Shown here piece by piece: positions 9,873 through 22,486 of a stretch of 64,000 nucleotides of DNA. The stretch covers positions 37,137,983 through 37,201,982 of the forward strand of contig OY744522.1 in assembly GCA_963556195.1 (NCBI GenBank), in the 5' to 3' direction. Below the pieces are notes generated by a model. It was given only the letters and a program-made list of their open reading frames with translations. It ran no database searches and was not told the DNA's origin. This DNA comes from Sepiola atlantica (Eukaryota; Mollusca; Cephalopoda; Sepiida; Sepiolidae). The stretch's first letter is position 1. Every line of letters starts with the position of its first letter. The translations under genes were made by a program, and so were the position numbers.

Positions 9873-10205
9873 CTTTTATAGTGGGTATAATGTAAGTCGG
9901 GGTCACTTTTATAGCGGGTATAAGGTAAGTCGGGGTCACTTTTATAGCGGGTATAAGGTAAGTCGGGGTCACTTTTATAGCGGGTATAAGGTAAGTCGGG
10001 GTCACTTTTATAGCGGGTATAAGGTAAGTCGGGGTCACTTTTATAGCGGGTATAAGGTAAGTCGGGGTCACTTTTATAGCGGGTATAAGGTAAGTCGGGG
10101 TCACTTTTATAGTGGGTATAAGGTAAGTCGGGTCACTTTTATAGCGGGTATAAGGTAAGTCGGGGTCACTTTTATAGTGGGTATAAGGTAAGTCGGGGTC
10201 ACTTT
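9873..10205. repeat. 33-bp minisatellite
   Basis: About ten units containing ATAGYGGGTATAAGGTAAGT and CGGGGTCACTTTT. One unit is short by a G near 10131. The period is a multiple of 3, which keeps a minus-strand frame (PTYLIPAIKVT repeated) open; that frame is not taken as a gene. Confidence 0.9.
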
Positions 10206-11576
10206 GACTGCTTGATTCAGGTTCAGGCTCATCATGTCTGCCACAAAAACAAAACATTTTCTTTTAATAAACTGAGGCTTTGGTGTTTAGTCGACATAGA
10301 AAATCCTTCAATTTTTTTCATAAACACTGACTAACAAACACTTTAGAAGATGGGGAAGAAGTCGTTAATAAATCAACTCTGATAGCATAATTTTACCTTA
10401 AACTTAGATAACAAACTGAATTCCTACCTAAAAATTGGACATGGTAAGTTAATAAAAAAAAATTATTCTTGTTCAGAAGACATCCAAGAATTTAACGGAG
10501 ATTCCCAAGTTTTGACGACAAATTCTGGACTTGGCCGAGATTTGCAGATGATAAATTGTGGAGATAAATATTTGGAAAACTCGACCCCTTCACTATTTTT
10601 GTTTTTTCGCAGATTCCCGATTTGTACCCGTTTTCGGATAAAGAACATCACTTACCTCTAACCCTAACCCTGACCCTGACCCACCTCCTTCTACTTCCAT
10701 TTCGGCAACATCGCTTCCTACAACTTCTTTTTTTCTTCTTCTTCTTCTTCTTCTAATACTTCGCAAATATGTCTAATTCCAATTTATCGGCCTCTGTCCT
10801 CAATTCGCAGTCTTCTCTCCCTGCCAAACGCACTAGAACATTACCACTAACCCTAAGTTCAGATTGCAACAGACCCCTCCCCCCCCCCAAAAAAAAAAGA
10901 CCGAAAGGATAATAAATAAAAAAGCAATTTATCGACGTCCGCCCTCCATTTGCAGCCCTCTTCTCGAAAATAAAAAAATGAAAGAAAAAGAAAAAAAATT
11001 AAAAACATTGCGCTCTTCTGAGCCTCACCCCCCCTCTCAAATACACAATAAAATGTTTGCAAAAAAAGTTTGTTCTATTCGCCGAGCGTTCGGATAGCTA
11101 CGTACGTCAAGACTAGGGAATCTATGTAAATACTGACATTCTTTGGATGTCTAATTCTGCATGAGCACAAAAAAATATAACCAGAAAAACTTTTATTTTA
11201 AAGTTAAATCACACACACTTTAGAAGGGGTGGTAGTGGTCGTATACATCCGCTGGAAAAAAAAATGCATGCAAATATTCGGCGAGAAAGAGCTCAACTCA
11301 TCCATCTGTCGCATGACCGAGATATTTGGTTTCTAGGCCGCCTTTTCCATAAATGCTTCTAAAAACCACCGCCTGCGCAAAGGTAATGATATTTGTAGTC
11401 CTTATGCGCATCCATAGATCTGAAGTGATACTGTCACGTACTTAATCCAAGCATAACTTTCTATCGTATCATTCAGTCTCTCTGAGAGAAGCAGTCTTAC
11501 GCGGACTACTACTGCTATAGATATATACATACCCCCACACATATACTGAAGGTAAGACCATGTCTCTTCTTTGCAC

Positions 11577-11628
<52 letters not shown>

Positions 11629-12434
11629 GTATATTCTTTATCCACACCCCTGTTTGATTTTGGCCAAGAGAAGCACCCGCGACGGGAGTCGGGTATTTTT
11701 GCGCGAGTTACAGGTGCCCTTTTTCTGGTTTCGCGGAAAATCGGGCGAGAATGTCTACGTTGTAATGTTTTTTTCTTTCTATCAACGATCATGGCGCCCT
11801 CGCCCTCAACTATATAATTGCTGCACCCTTTAACAACTGCTTATATTCTGTTTTTATAGAGCATTCAAAGAAAAAAGAAAGAAAATCCTTATTCTAACGG
11901 AATTTTAAATTTTCAAACTAATCATATTTCTATTTTACTCTGTAGCAAGTGTCTGTTTTATTTTTTGACTCTTGTTTGAACAAACATAGCTGAAAAACCA
12001 ACCAACAAACAAACAATGAGCACAACGGAAAAACTAACTTTATAAATAGACCATAAATAAATTAAGTCTTGAATAATAATTATTTCAAGTGTGTCTCTTA
12101 TTGCATTAGCTATTCTTCTAAGATAATAGCCCGTTCGAGAAATATCGTTTTTCTTGTTTAGGGGAAGAAAAAAAAATACTCCTCCACTTTCGCACATAAA
12201 CTTAAATTCTAGCAGAAATTACGTTCGAATTAATAGTTTAAACGCTTCAAATTCACCTTCGAATTTCACAGGAATTTGAGAAATGGTCACTTTGGCTATA
12301 TATGAAAATGAAACGGCCGACCCAATGTTTACGTCGTAGACTTCGACATTCGAAAACAATTTTGAGTCCTTTAAATTGGCGGAATTAAAGTTTTCTTGTC
12401 CTCCTAAAATCCCAAGAGAAAATTTGTAGTTTAA
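10206..12434. other. AT-rich gene-free DNA with simple repeats
   Basis: Holds a (CTT)n run near 10725-10752, a degenerate telomere-like run near 10660, C8/A10 homopolymers near 10875 and a (TA)n tract at 11.58 kb. No coding motif or RNA gene seen. Confidence 0.5.
11578..11626. repeat. (TA)n microsatellite
   Basis: Uninterrupted TA dinucleotides. The I-Y alternation in overlapping minus-strand frames comes from this tract. Confidence 0.95.
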
Positions 12435-12855
12435 CACCCTCCACTACGCCCCCCCCCCTAAAAAAAATGAGATTTTTCTTTTAAGACGATTACGTACAAA
12501 AACAAAACAATTATTTTAGAATTTAGAGTGGGGGGTCAGTTTCGTATATACATTTAACGTAAAATAATCAATTTCCGGGCCATTCTAACTTTTTGGGGCT
12601 GTTAACTAAATTTTTTTTTTTTTTAACCATTAACCCTAAGTCCGACTGGCAAGGTCGTAAAACGACACGTAATCGCCTAAAACACAATTTATCTCTCATG
12701 ACAAAAAAATAATTTAATATTTTAGGTAATGCCTTAAAACGCTCGACTGGCCCTGTATTTGGATCATTTATATTAAATTATATGCGACCTGATTTCCCAC
12801 TCTAAATCTAATTTTTTTTTTAAGGCGTTCACACGTACCGCCTCCCCCCCCCCAT
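12435..12855. mobile_element. Foldback element with poly-C ends (family P)
   Basis: Diverged inverted arms. The left arm, GAATTTAGAGTGGGG then TTTAACGTAAAATAATC (about 12518-12590), is the reverse complement of the right arm around 12745-12815. Both ends carry C runs (12450, 12842). The same arms occur at 18343-18410 and 19815-19875. No coding capacity. The outer limits are approximate. Confidence 0.6.
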
Positions 12856-13869
12856 TAGCATCGGGTTAATTTACAATAACACCCCTTTTTTTTTACACGT
12901 GACTTATTTAATTTCACTTTTAGTTTAACATTAAAAATTTAAAATCTTTTCTCTGAGGAGCGCGTACGAAATTAAATAACCATATTTTAATGTTTGCCAT
13001 AAAATTTTAATTCACGTCATCCCAAATTAATTTCTATTAGTCACGTTTTAAAGGTTAAAAGCTTTTATCGAATTTCCAAAGAAGGTTTTTATCTCTTTTC
13101 TTTATCTCTCGATAAGGACAAGTATATCTATATTGTTTTATATATTTTATTTTATTTATCTTCGTCAGTCTTCAGCATTTATTTTTATACGAATTTATTT
13201 TATAATTTAGAAGGCAGATAAGTTTCGTTTCGTTGTATGTGTTCAGATTTTTGACGTAACCGGAAAACCGCGTTCCTTACGCTTGAAAATATTTAACAGA
13301 AACGCGCTTATTTCAAATACGAATTCATTTTTAATAAATTAAATGTAGCTATTGATTTTCTTTATTAATTAAATGCAAAAAAAGTTTGAAGAAACTGTTA
13401 AGAAGCGAACATTTTTTGTTCTCGGTTTTTATTTTTACTGAAATAAAATACAAATGAAACGGAATTTTTATTTTCATACCTTTTTTTTTTTTTGCATGAC
13501 GGGTTCGACTCCTGTCAACGATTTCAATTTTTCGCTCCAAACTTTTCGTTTTTAAAGACCTCATAAATTTGTTTACAAATCATTCTAGAATTAACCAGTA
13601 ATTAAATGATTGCACCAAATTTGTCGGTATTTTATAGTTACTTATCATTGATCTCCGGAAGAAATCGCCAATCAATTCCCGAATTATTCACTTGTAATGT
13701 TGTATTCATTCTTTTAATTTATTTTACATATCTGAAGATAAATTATACCGAAACCTTTTAGACCCCCCCCCCCCCCAAAAAAAACCCATCCCCCCAAGAA
13801 CTCTGATTCATAAAATAAAGTTCTAAAGAAAAAAATATACAAAACATTGGGTTAAAACTTGCAGAAGTC
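12856..13869. other. AT-rich spacer
   Basis: No gene recognised. Contains a C14/A8 junction at 13763-13784 and T/A-rich low complexity. Confidence 0.5.
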
Positions 13870-14089
13870 GGTAAAATTGTCGTTTCCCAACCAAAATGGC
13901 GGACAAAAAAGCGTCTGCAGTTTTCCGACCTAACAAATGAGTAAGTAAACTCAAAGAAAATTCGTCAAAGGGAAATTAGTCCAAAAAAATTATTTGGGTT
14001 TACTTACTCATTTGTGAAGTCGGAAAAAATTTAGAAAACTGTAGACGATTTATTGTCCGCCATTTTGGTTGGGAAACGACAATTTTACC
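13870..14089. mobile_element. Hairpin MITE with GGT...ACC ends
   Basis: 220 bp, nearly all inverted repeat. Both ends begin GGTAAAATTGTCGTTTCCCA (one read inward on the other strand), continuing through CCAAAATGGCGGACAA and TTTACTTACTCATTTG. The flanks CAGAAGTC (13862-13869) and CAAAAGTC (14090-14097) form an 8-bp target duplication with one mismatch. A half copy is at 19455-19564. No transposase. Confidence 0.85.
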
Positions 14090-16327
14090 CAAAAGTCTGG
14101 TTAAATGGCCATTTACCGTTTTAATTAATGCAAATATATATTTGTGGTTTAAGAGAAGAAAGATACTTGATGGCGGCTTCCGGTTATGAATTTGGAGAGA
14201 GACAAACGGTGTTTATCAGAAAACAGCCTCTTAATTTTCGCCCGCTTTCATCTACAGGAATTTCTCTGCCGCCGTCGAATAAAAAAAAAAAAAACAATTT
14301 ATTCGGAAATAGCCTGTATTGGATACGCTATTACTATTAATATATTTTAATTTTATATTTCTATTTATAAAAATAACTTTATTTTTAAATAGTCTAATAG
14401 TATGTGAAAAGTACAGAATCGTTAACAACCTCCTCCAAATGTTAAGAATGGGGTTCTAAATAATAACGTTATTTCAGCACTGTTCCAAAGTACCAAAACT
14501 ATTTTAAAATATTTTCAAACAAACAAAAAATATTGATAATTTATATATAAAAAAAAAGGCACGGGGCGAATCTATTTGTTTTTTTAATTTTTTATTTTTT
14601 TTATTGCGGAAAATAGGAGACAGAGGGGGACAGAAAACCATTTTTATTTTCACTTTAGTACATAATTTCTCAGAAAATGCACGAGAACTCCTGAATATGC
14701 GCGATTCCTTTTTTATATTGTAAATAAAGATTGCGTGCTTTTTTTTTTTAAACCGTAAAAAAATCAAATGTATTAACCCAAACAAGATGACTGTTTTAAT
14801 TTAATTTTGAAACAAAATTTTTTTTTTTTTTCACAAATTTCAATTTCTTCAATAAATGTTCTATTAATTAGCATTAGTTCTTATTTATTTATTTATTCCC
14901 GATTAAATTTTGAAAATTCATATTCAGAGCATTCATGTCCACTTTCAGAGAAATTATGTACTAAAAATGTACTAAACGTGAAAAAGAAAGGGTTGTCTTC
15001 CCCTTACACTATTGGAGCTCTTCTGAAATGAAAACAAATAAATTCGCCCCGTCCCTTAAGTGCCCCCCCCTGAAAAAGAGAATCAATTAAAAGGTTGATT
15101 TGACTATTTGTAATATAAACGAAAATACTAAATTTCCAATTCATTTGAGTATTTGTAAAAATAAAACTTAAGTTTTGTTTGATTATTTAAAAATACATAA
15201 CTTACAATTACAAAAAGCAGTTTGATTTTCTTAAGTGTTATTAAAAAAACAAAATATCCTACCTAAAATGTAATTGGTAACAGTTTTCTGACAAACTCTT
15301 CAAATTCGTAACCAGAAGTCGCCATCAAATAGCTTTCGGTAAATGATGAGTTCGAAGGGGTAAACAGTTTTTTAAAAAAAATCGAATATGTATATATTAA
15401 AAATTATGACATTACACTCGTTTTGGAGTTAAAATCACTTTAGTATTACGTAGTAATAGGGGAAAGAAGACGTTTTAATGCTTTTTTTTTCGTCTCGAGT
15501 GATACAAAAAAAGAACATGGTGGCATGAGCCATTTGAAACCCTGAATGGTAAACAATGAGAACTGAAACAAAGTAAAACCTTTTAGTGAATTATAAAAAT
15601 AATTTAAAGAATTAACAAATTTCTAAAAATATGTTTCACAAGTGTTTTATAATTTAAAATTGCTTCGTTGGAATTATTAATATTGCTTTCTGGGATAATG
15701 AAAGTGCTTGTTTTGTTTCAGTTGAGCCGAGTTCGTTTTTACATAATACACTACTTCGTTGGTTGTAAGCCTTCATTTTGTTAAACTATCGATTATTCTA
15801 GCTTATTTACACATTTCAAACGTGTTTTTCTTCGGATTACATGCGTTGTACTTAATAGATTTTAAATCGAAATGGTTTCCCAGTTAATAATAAAAGTAAC
15901 ATAGAACCATTTTTATTGCCTATACACGATTTTTATCGCATTATGTTTACTCCTTCGAACTCATCAACTACGTATCTTCTCTTTAACCATATTTGTATAT
16001 TAATTAAATTCTGTAACTATTTTTCGTGTTTCTCCCCTCTACGCGACTTAAACATTTTTTATTAGTATTAATCAATTATTGGTACAGATATAGAATAGGA
16101 CCCAATTTCCGCCAACTTTGCGCCAGAATCTTCCGGCAGTTTACGTAAGCCGCCGCGAAGACTAACAGGCGATAAGGACGCTGCTGCTCCAAGTAAATAT
16201 TAAACTTTTCTCGAAAAATACTTGTTTAGCTATGTTTCGTTTTGTGTATAGACTTTTTACCCGTTGACTGTTTTGTTTCTTGGACAAAAAAAAGTTATTG
16301 GAAACTTTTCTTAAATTTTTATTATTA
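14090..16327. other. AT-rich gene-free DNA
   Basis: Homopolymers and short frames without motifs. The segment at 14425-14470 resembles half of the palindrome at 17.74 kb (ATGTTAAGAATGG). Nothing else recognised. Confidence 0.5.
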
Positions 16328-16335
16328 ACAGTTGA

Positions 16336-16981
16336 GGTCAAAATAGAGCGTAGGGGCCCCCGATCAACCGCCCGAGAAACCACCTGTGCGCATGCGCAAG
16401 ACCGCCCGAGAAACCACCTGTGCGCATGCGCAAGACCGCCCGAGAAACCACATGTGCGCATGCGCCAATATAGACAGGAAGCGCACAATTTAAAATATAA
16501 AAATATATAAAAAATAACACATCTAAATTTCGCAAAACTGAAAACGCTATGAATGAAAATGTAGAATAAAAAACAAACACGTAATAAAAAACAAAAACAA
16601 ACACGTAAATTTATACAGGATACAAATGGTTAATTTTATTTACTAAAGCGTTGAAAACGTCTTCGTGTTCCCGTATTCTTCCTTTTAACAATAATGGTTT
16701 CGTTTTTTTTTCTACTCCTCCGATTTGTAATTGTCCAAAATTAGTTTTTCGGGGTATTTCTTTGCCCAAAGATACATGAGTATTACTAATTTCTTCATAG
16801 TCTGGATTCTTTAATTAATTTTAATTCCTTAAGAAAAATAAATAAATTTGCAGTAGTAGATAAGCGTTCATACAATTCTTCTATCTTTAGTTTACATCAA
16901 TTTTAAATTGTGCGCTTCCTGTCGTCACTTCCGGTGGTTTCTCGGGCGGTTGATCGGGGGCCCCTACGCTCTATTTTGACC
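16336..16981. mobile_element. 646-bp MITE, GGT...ACC ends, 8-bp target duplication
   Basis: Terminal inverted repeats of about 50 bp start GGTCAAAATAGAGCGTAGGG at both ends and include GATCAACCGCCCGAGAAACC. A second matched block, AGGAAGCGCACAATTTAAAA, follows inward. The exact 8-bp direct repeat ACAGTTGA flanks it (16328-16335, 16982-16989). The left side has an extra internal tandem (next entry). The interior is AT-rich with no coding capacity. GG ends with an 8-bp duplication fit Merlin-like or other 8-bp-duplication transposases; this is an inference. Confidence 0.9.
16367..16464. repeat. 34-bp tandem with NRF-1-like sites
   Basis: Three units of 34 bp inside the left arm of the MITE, each with CCGCCCGAGAAACCAC followed by TGTGCGCATGCGC. 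The palindrome TGCGCATGCGCA fits the NRF-1 consensus (YGCGCAYGCGCR) in two units; the third ends in C. Binding has not been shown. Confidence 0.85.
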
Positions 16982-16989
16982 ACAGTTGA

Positions 16990-17736
16990 TTGGCTATACT
17001 TTAACTTTATATACAAAAAAACAATTTTATCTAAAAAAAAAAAAAAAATTTTTTTTAATTTTTTGTATTTGTATTAACAGTTGACTAGCTATGCTATTTA
17101 TATAACTTTTCTTGAGAAAAATTGATTATTAACAGTTGCTGAGCTATTTTTGTTCATGTTATAACCTCCCCCCCCCAAAAAAAAAACAAAAAAACAACTG
17201 ACCAGTTTATTTTTAGTTTTCTAAGTAGACGACCGGAGCTTATTCAGAAAAAACAAAACATTTTATAACCCTAACACCGTAACACTTGTTCAGTGATATT
17301 TTTCTTTCGGAAATAAACAATCTTTTTCCAGTTGCACTGCACATCCAGCCTCTTTTGGGTTTTTTGGACGCAGTCACCAACTTTTTATTCGGCCTTTTCC
17401 GACGGTCTACGTAAACATCCAGAAACTACCGACGCCAATGCAATTTTAGCTTGTCCTAATCTAAATAAGTACCAAAAAATAAAACAAAAATGAAAGTAGA
17501 CTCTGGCAACGTTAGTTAGCTACTGTAAGCAATTTTACTATATAAGTTTAACGTAAAATGATCACGCATAACGTAGGACGGAACAATTAACCATTTTTGG
17601 TAGGAGTTACGATTCGATGCTGAATTTCACTTCCGGTTGCTAGCTCGTTTTTAATTGAATTTTTACGGTATCTTGTATTTATTAAATTGTTAGGTAAAAG
17701 AGTACAAAATAGTGAAAATAAAGCCACCACCCACTC
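16990..17736. other. AT-rich spacer
   Basis: A/T homopolymers at 17030-17060 and a C8/A10 junction near 17167. No gene or classified repeat seen. Confidence 0.5.
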
Positions 17737-17806
17737 TCCTCGCCATGTTAAGAATGGCTTTCTAAATGACGTTATTATCTAGAAAGCCATTCTTAACATG
17801 AGGGGG
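17737..17806. repeat. Perfect hairpin
   Basis: Arms CATGTTAAGAATGGCTTTCT (17744-17763) and its exact reverse complement (17781-17800) are separated by 17 bp; the match continues outward as CCTC/GAGG. A one-arm relative lies at 14435. Probably a short foldback element. Confidence 0.85.
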
Positions 17807-18184
17807 GGGGGGTGACAACTGGAAGTGAAATTTTAGTTTAAAAAAAAATTATAATTTTTTTCTTGTTTTTTAAACGCGATAGAATTCAGAAATAAATCGC
17901 GCATATTCAGAGCATTCACACCCATTTTTCGGAGAAATTAATAAGTTGTTGGCCCCTTACACTATTGGAGCTCTTCTAAAATGAAAACAAATACATTTCG
18001 GCTCGTCCTTATTCTGCATAAGTGCCAAAATAAGTTTTATTCGATTTTATTTTATTACTGATACGACTGCCGTCAAATTTTGCACACCCACCGTGAAATA
18101 AAGTTACTCGTTTTCGGGCATTGTAGTGTATCCTTTGCCGTTAAATTAGCGGATATAAAATATATATCGGTAAATTTGTAGATT

Positions 18185-19085
18185 AATACCCCCCCCCCTC
18201 GTTTCCTCCGCCAAAATGAGATTCTATTTTTTTTTTTTTAGTCGATTTTGTGTGTTGAGTCGTGGCTGTCGTAATTACTTACGGTGGCCCTGATTGAGCA
18301 CTCTGAAAAACTTGGCAGAAAGAAAAAAAATATTCTCGAAGTTAGAGTGAGGATCAGTTTCGTATATAAATTTAACGTAAAATGATCCCCCATTTCCGAG
18401 CCATTCTTTTTTCTTTAGCCAACCAAAATTGGGCAAACGGTAAGCTTAGAGGCGGGTTAAATATTTTTGAAAAAGCGATTAAAAATTTGGGGGCATTTTT
18501 AACAAGAGCCAAGAAAAAAACGGGGTGAAAAAACAATATATATATATATATATATGTTACCAAAGGCAAGATAAGTTACTGGATAAGTCTTTGTCTTTTT
18601 CCTAGAGTATCCAACAGAAGAAAATAGGGGTGAAAAAAAAAATATTTAAAAAAATAACTGTTACCATAGAAAATAAGTTACTTTTCTACCTACCTGCCTA
18701 AAAAGTATTTTAAAGCGCTTTTATTTACATGTTTTATCGCTGGCTTCTCTGTATTGTAAAAGCGCACAATTCAAAAATGGCGTCGGAATTAAAGTCCGAG
18801 ATCGTAGAATAACTAACAAAAAATACAGGTAATGAAAATATACATTTCTGTTGGACATTAAATTTTGCCCGATGGGTGACAGTTATTAGATGTATTTTTG
18901 TTTAATTTCCGATTTTAGAGCGATTATCAACGCGACATAACCTCGCAGGATCAGCCATTTTTTTCCTTCGTTCTAACCTAACATCTTTCACCGTACTTTT
19001 TGATTGAACTAAAAAAAAAAATTAAAAAAAATTAAGCAGGTAGGTAGAAAAGTAACTTTTATTGACTATGGTAACAATTTAAAAA

Positions 19086-19119
<34 letters not shown>

Positions 19120-19880
19120 CTCTTCACCCCTTTTTTTCTTCTGTTGGATACTCTAGGAAAAAATTTTAATTTTCACTTTTTGAGCGATTATCTCCAGGTG
19201 ACCGTCTACTGTCAGCCATTTTGTTTCTCGTTTTAACCTCATGGTTGACACTAGTTGTGTATTAAACTAAAAAACAAACACTTTAAAATAAGTTGAAACA
19301 CAAAACTTATCCAGGTAGGTAGAAGAGTAATGTATCTTGCCTTTGGTAACATTTATTTGTTATTTATTTGTTTTTTTTCACCCCTTTTTTGTTTTGTTGG
19401 CTCTGGTTAAAAATGTATTTCCTTTTTAAAATAATTTAAGCTATATTTTAAATTCGTCCAAAACAGTTTATTTGGGTTTACTTACTCATTTGTGGGGGCA
19501 GAAAAAAATCAAAACTGCAGACGATTTATTGTCCACCATTTTGGTCGGGAATCGACAATTTTACCCTTGACTCCAAAACGCTCAGCATGGCATAATCTAA
19601 AAAAAAAAAAAAAAAATCGCCTATGCACAATTTGTAATCGACTCTTCGAAAAATCTTAACGTTTATCCAAAATTGTTTACCACTAACCCTAAGTCCTAGT
19701 GGCAAGGTTGTAAAATCACACGCCTAGAAAAAAGTAGCCCCCCCCCCCAAAAAAAACACACACACACATAGGATTTCTCTCAGCAAAAAAAGGAATTGCT
19801 TAACTGCCCTAAAATGCTAGAATGGCTCGGAAATGGGATCATTTTACGTTAAATTTATATGCGAAACTGATCCCTAACCC
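18185..19880. mobile_element. Nested foldback complex
   Basis: The outer arms are family P: GGATCAGTTTCGTATATAAA at 18352 and its inverse at 19845-19875. Inside are arms of family C (AGGCAAGATAAGTTACT at 18563 and the inverse at 19337). Inside those is a third pair (AGAGTATCCAACAGAAG at 18605 and the inverse near 19140; GGTAGGTAGAAAAGTAAC at 19040 against about 18690). The right half also holds half of the 13.87-kb MITE. No coding potential. The simplest reading is sequential insertion of foldback elements into one another. Confidence 0.7.
19455..19564. mobile_element. Half copy of the 13.87-kb MITE
   Basis: Matches the right arm: TTTACTTACTCATTTGTG, GCAGACGATTTATTGTCC, then CGACAATTTTACC at the terminus. 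The left arm is absent. Confidence 0.8.
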
Positions 19881-19984
19881 TAATATATATATTTTTGATG
19901 GAGGGGGGGGGGGACAATTATATGCTTATCTTTAATATTGAAGACTATTCTTTATTTTTAAATGACTGCGCTTGAGTCACTTGA

Positions 19985-20115
19985 GCCATTTGGCGCTGGC
20001 GGCCGGAAAAAGTGCTGCCGCTTGTCGGCATTCCTCTGTGTGGGCACCTCATGCGACCGACAATAAACCACCCTTCTCCAGAATGAGGAGATAATGTAAT
20101 ACATAAGATGATTGG
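19985..20115. repeat. Dispersed repeat related to 2.38-2.46 kb
   Basis: Shares GTCGGCATTCC, GGGCACCTCA, CAATAAAC and GAGGAG in the same order as the composite repeat at 2.4 kb. Diverged; the family is not recognised. Confidence 0.45.
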
Positions 20116-20229
20116 CTCCGGACACCCAACAAAACCATACACCACCACTTCGATTTTAGCCGAATCCATTTAGGCAAATAAAAATGATATACAATTCTAT
20201 TTGACTTAGGCATGACGCCCTAATTTTAT

Positions 20230-20640
20230 TTAGGGGGGGGGGGGAGGGGTCCGAATGTCGTTCTTGATAGCAAAAAATGTTTTACCTACTCTAAACTAGA
20301 CAGTCACCACAATACCGCATTCACCCCATGGCTTAAATCCTACTTAAAAGATCCCCAATGATTTCAATGAGTTTTTATTTACAATATAAATATACATGAC
20401 TAATGGAGTGGGACAATTCACAAACACCCCAAAAATCATGAAAAATAAAGAACCAAATAAAATGCTAATGGGGCAGTTTAGTAAGGCCCCCCCCCCCCCA
20501 ACCCTCTAAGTGTCAGATCGTACAGTGTTTCCTGGGTTAAACCGAATACCAGCAGGTCAGTCTCTAAATGGGAGTGGGAGCTAAGAGGGGCATCAAAAGT
20601 AAAACAGATCGGGATGGGAATGGATGGTGTCCTCCAAGAT
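20230..20640. repeat. Dispersed repeat N, copy 1
   Basis: Shares order and words with 62570-62945: CACCACAATACCGCATT-like, CCTACTTAA, ATCCCCAA, CAGGTCAGTCTCTAAATGGG and GATGGTGTCCTC. It starts after a G run and is interrupted by a C14 run near 20489. Confidence 0.6.
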
Positions 20641-21514
20641 AAAAACAACATTTAGGGCTGACCAAGAACAAAATAAATATGGAGCGTGGCCATCTTTTGG
20701 AGGCTCTCTAATACCAAAACATAAAGCGGGACCAGGACTCATTTATTCCACTAGCTAAGTCTTTTTAAAGAACACATTCCGTGAAACCCAGGACCGCGCG
20801 TGTGTCATGCTTAGGCAGGGAACACGCATTCATACCTGGCTCCTAGTCGGATGCATAAACTAGTGTCATGCACCCAACAAGACAGACAAAAGTCGAGTAT
20901 TATGCCTTATTTGTTCATAAACCAATGAAAGGCAATATTTTTCCCTAACCCCTATTCAATCACCCCCTCCTCTTTGTGCGCGTAAATTTGTTGCCTTTCA
21001 CGTTGATGCTAGGTTGTTCATCTGTAAGTTTTATTAACATTTTTAAAGTGTTAAAACAAAAGTTTAAAAAACGCAAAAAACAGTGGTTCCGAGAAATTCT
21101 GTTTGGTTTAGGAGCACAAAAAGTACCATAATACTAGACTTAAATTCTAGCCAGAAATTAATTTTGATTGATAAATGTTAAAGTTTTAAAATCGCTTTTG
21201 AATTTCCCACGGATATGGAAAACATTGTGTCGGACTAAGTCACCCCCTCTCCCAATAAATGCGTTTTAAAAAGTTTTTTAGTCGATTACTTGTGAACACC
21301 CCGAAAATTTTTGGAAAAAACAATTTAGCAGTTTCGCATATAAATCACCACTCATATTTGTCCATTGTCTAACTGGATAGCGTTTTAAAGCATATAACCA
21401 AAAGAGAGATTGTGGGGGTTAGAATCTCATTTATTTGTAGTCTTCATCTACATTAATATCACTTCTTTTTTCCCCTGAAGTAAACCATGGTTGATCACTT
21501 GCAACCAACCCTGT

Positions 21515-21549
<35 letters not shown>

Positions 21550-21732
21550 GGGGGTAAATTTTGTCCCCCCCCCCCCTGAGGGTGCGAACCCGAGTTTTCT
21601 CAAAAATATTGTTCAGTCAGTATTCATGGTCATACATTTGTGCAAGATTTTATAAAGAAAAAAAATCTAATGAACCAATTTTTAGAAAATCACATCTACG
21701 CTAAGATCAAAGTGGAACACCTGTTTAGAATG
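20641..21732. other. Gene-free spacer with simple repeats
   Basis: Includes a (TA)n tract at 21517-21546, a C11 run near 21566, and a diverged copy of a dispersed segment (TTCTAG...CAGAAATTA, 21140-21230) also seen at 12.2, 22.27 and 34.5 kb. No gene seen. Confidence 0.5.
21517..21546. repeat. (TA)n microsatellite
   Basis: Pure AT dinucleotides. Confidence 0.95.
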
Positions 21733-21842
21733 AGAAATCCTTCTCGACTGAGACAATTTTGCCTCCCCCTAAATCCAGAGATTCTCGTTGAAAATTGACC
21801 ATGCCTATCTTTTCTCTCGTTAGGAGGCAAGTAGATACGAAA
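21733..21842 (+). repeat. U2-headed SINE-like element, 5'-truncated copy
   Basis: Contains AAATCCTTCTCGACTGAG and the tail TTGAAAATTGACC...CTCGTTAGGAGGCAAGTAGATA, parallel to the tails at 54.7 kb and 22.5 kb. The U2-like head is missing. Confidence 0.55.
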
Positions 21843-22123
21843 TGAGGGACAGACAAAAACTAAGTCCTTTTCAGGGGCTAAAGCAAAAATTCCTTTTCCA
21901 TGAGAGCGAAAATAATTTGCTCAGGCGGAAATGACCCCCTCACCTTTCTCCATTTCAATTTTCTCTCCCTTTTTGTTGTATTTGCTATTATTATAATACA
22001 ACAACCAACCACTGACTGCCAGGTGGAGATTTCATATTTGGGTTATTTAGGAGCTGAGAGCAAAAAGAAGGCGACCCCCCCCCTCCTTAAAGGGTGGGGA
22101 GAAGGAAACGTCAATGGCTTCTT

Positions 22124-22125
<2 letters not shown>

Positions 22126-22160
<35 letters not shown>
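22126..22160. repeat. (TA)n microsatellite
   Basis: Pure TA tract. Confidence 0.95.
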
Positions 22161-22164
<4 letters not shown>

Positions 22165-22486
22165 AAAAGTATATTTACCCCCCTCCCTCCCCTGTAGCAA
22201 AGTTAGACATGGGGTCAGTTTATAATTAGAAACACAATTCAACCATATTACTCGACTTTGTCTAAACTAATTCTAGTCAGAAATGCCGTTCTATCCGCCA
22301 ATTTAAAGACCTCAAAATCACTTTCAAATGTCGAAGGCTCCGTTGTAAACATCGTTTACGATCATCTTGTCACCATTATTATAGATATGGATCGTTAGTT
22401 TTTTTGTTTTTTATCCATGCTTGTGCGAAATTCGAAAGGGATTTTGAATCCTTTAAGCTGTTGATTCGAAAGTAATTTCTAGTCCC

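Noticed and set aside
9844..10257. 137-codon minus frame with an 11-residue repeat
   Set aside because: Explained by the 33-bp minisatellite; no signal, domain or start context.
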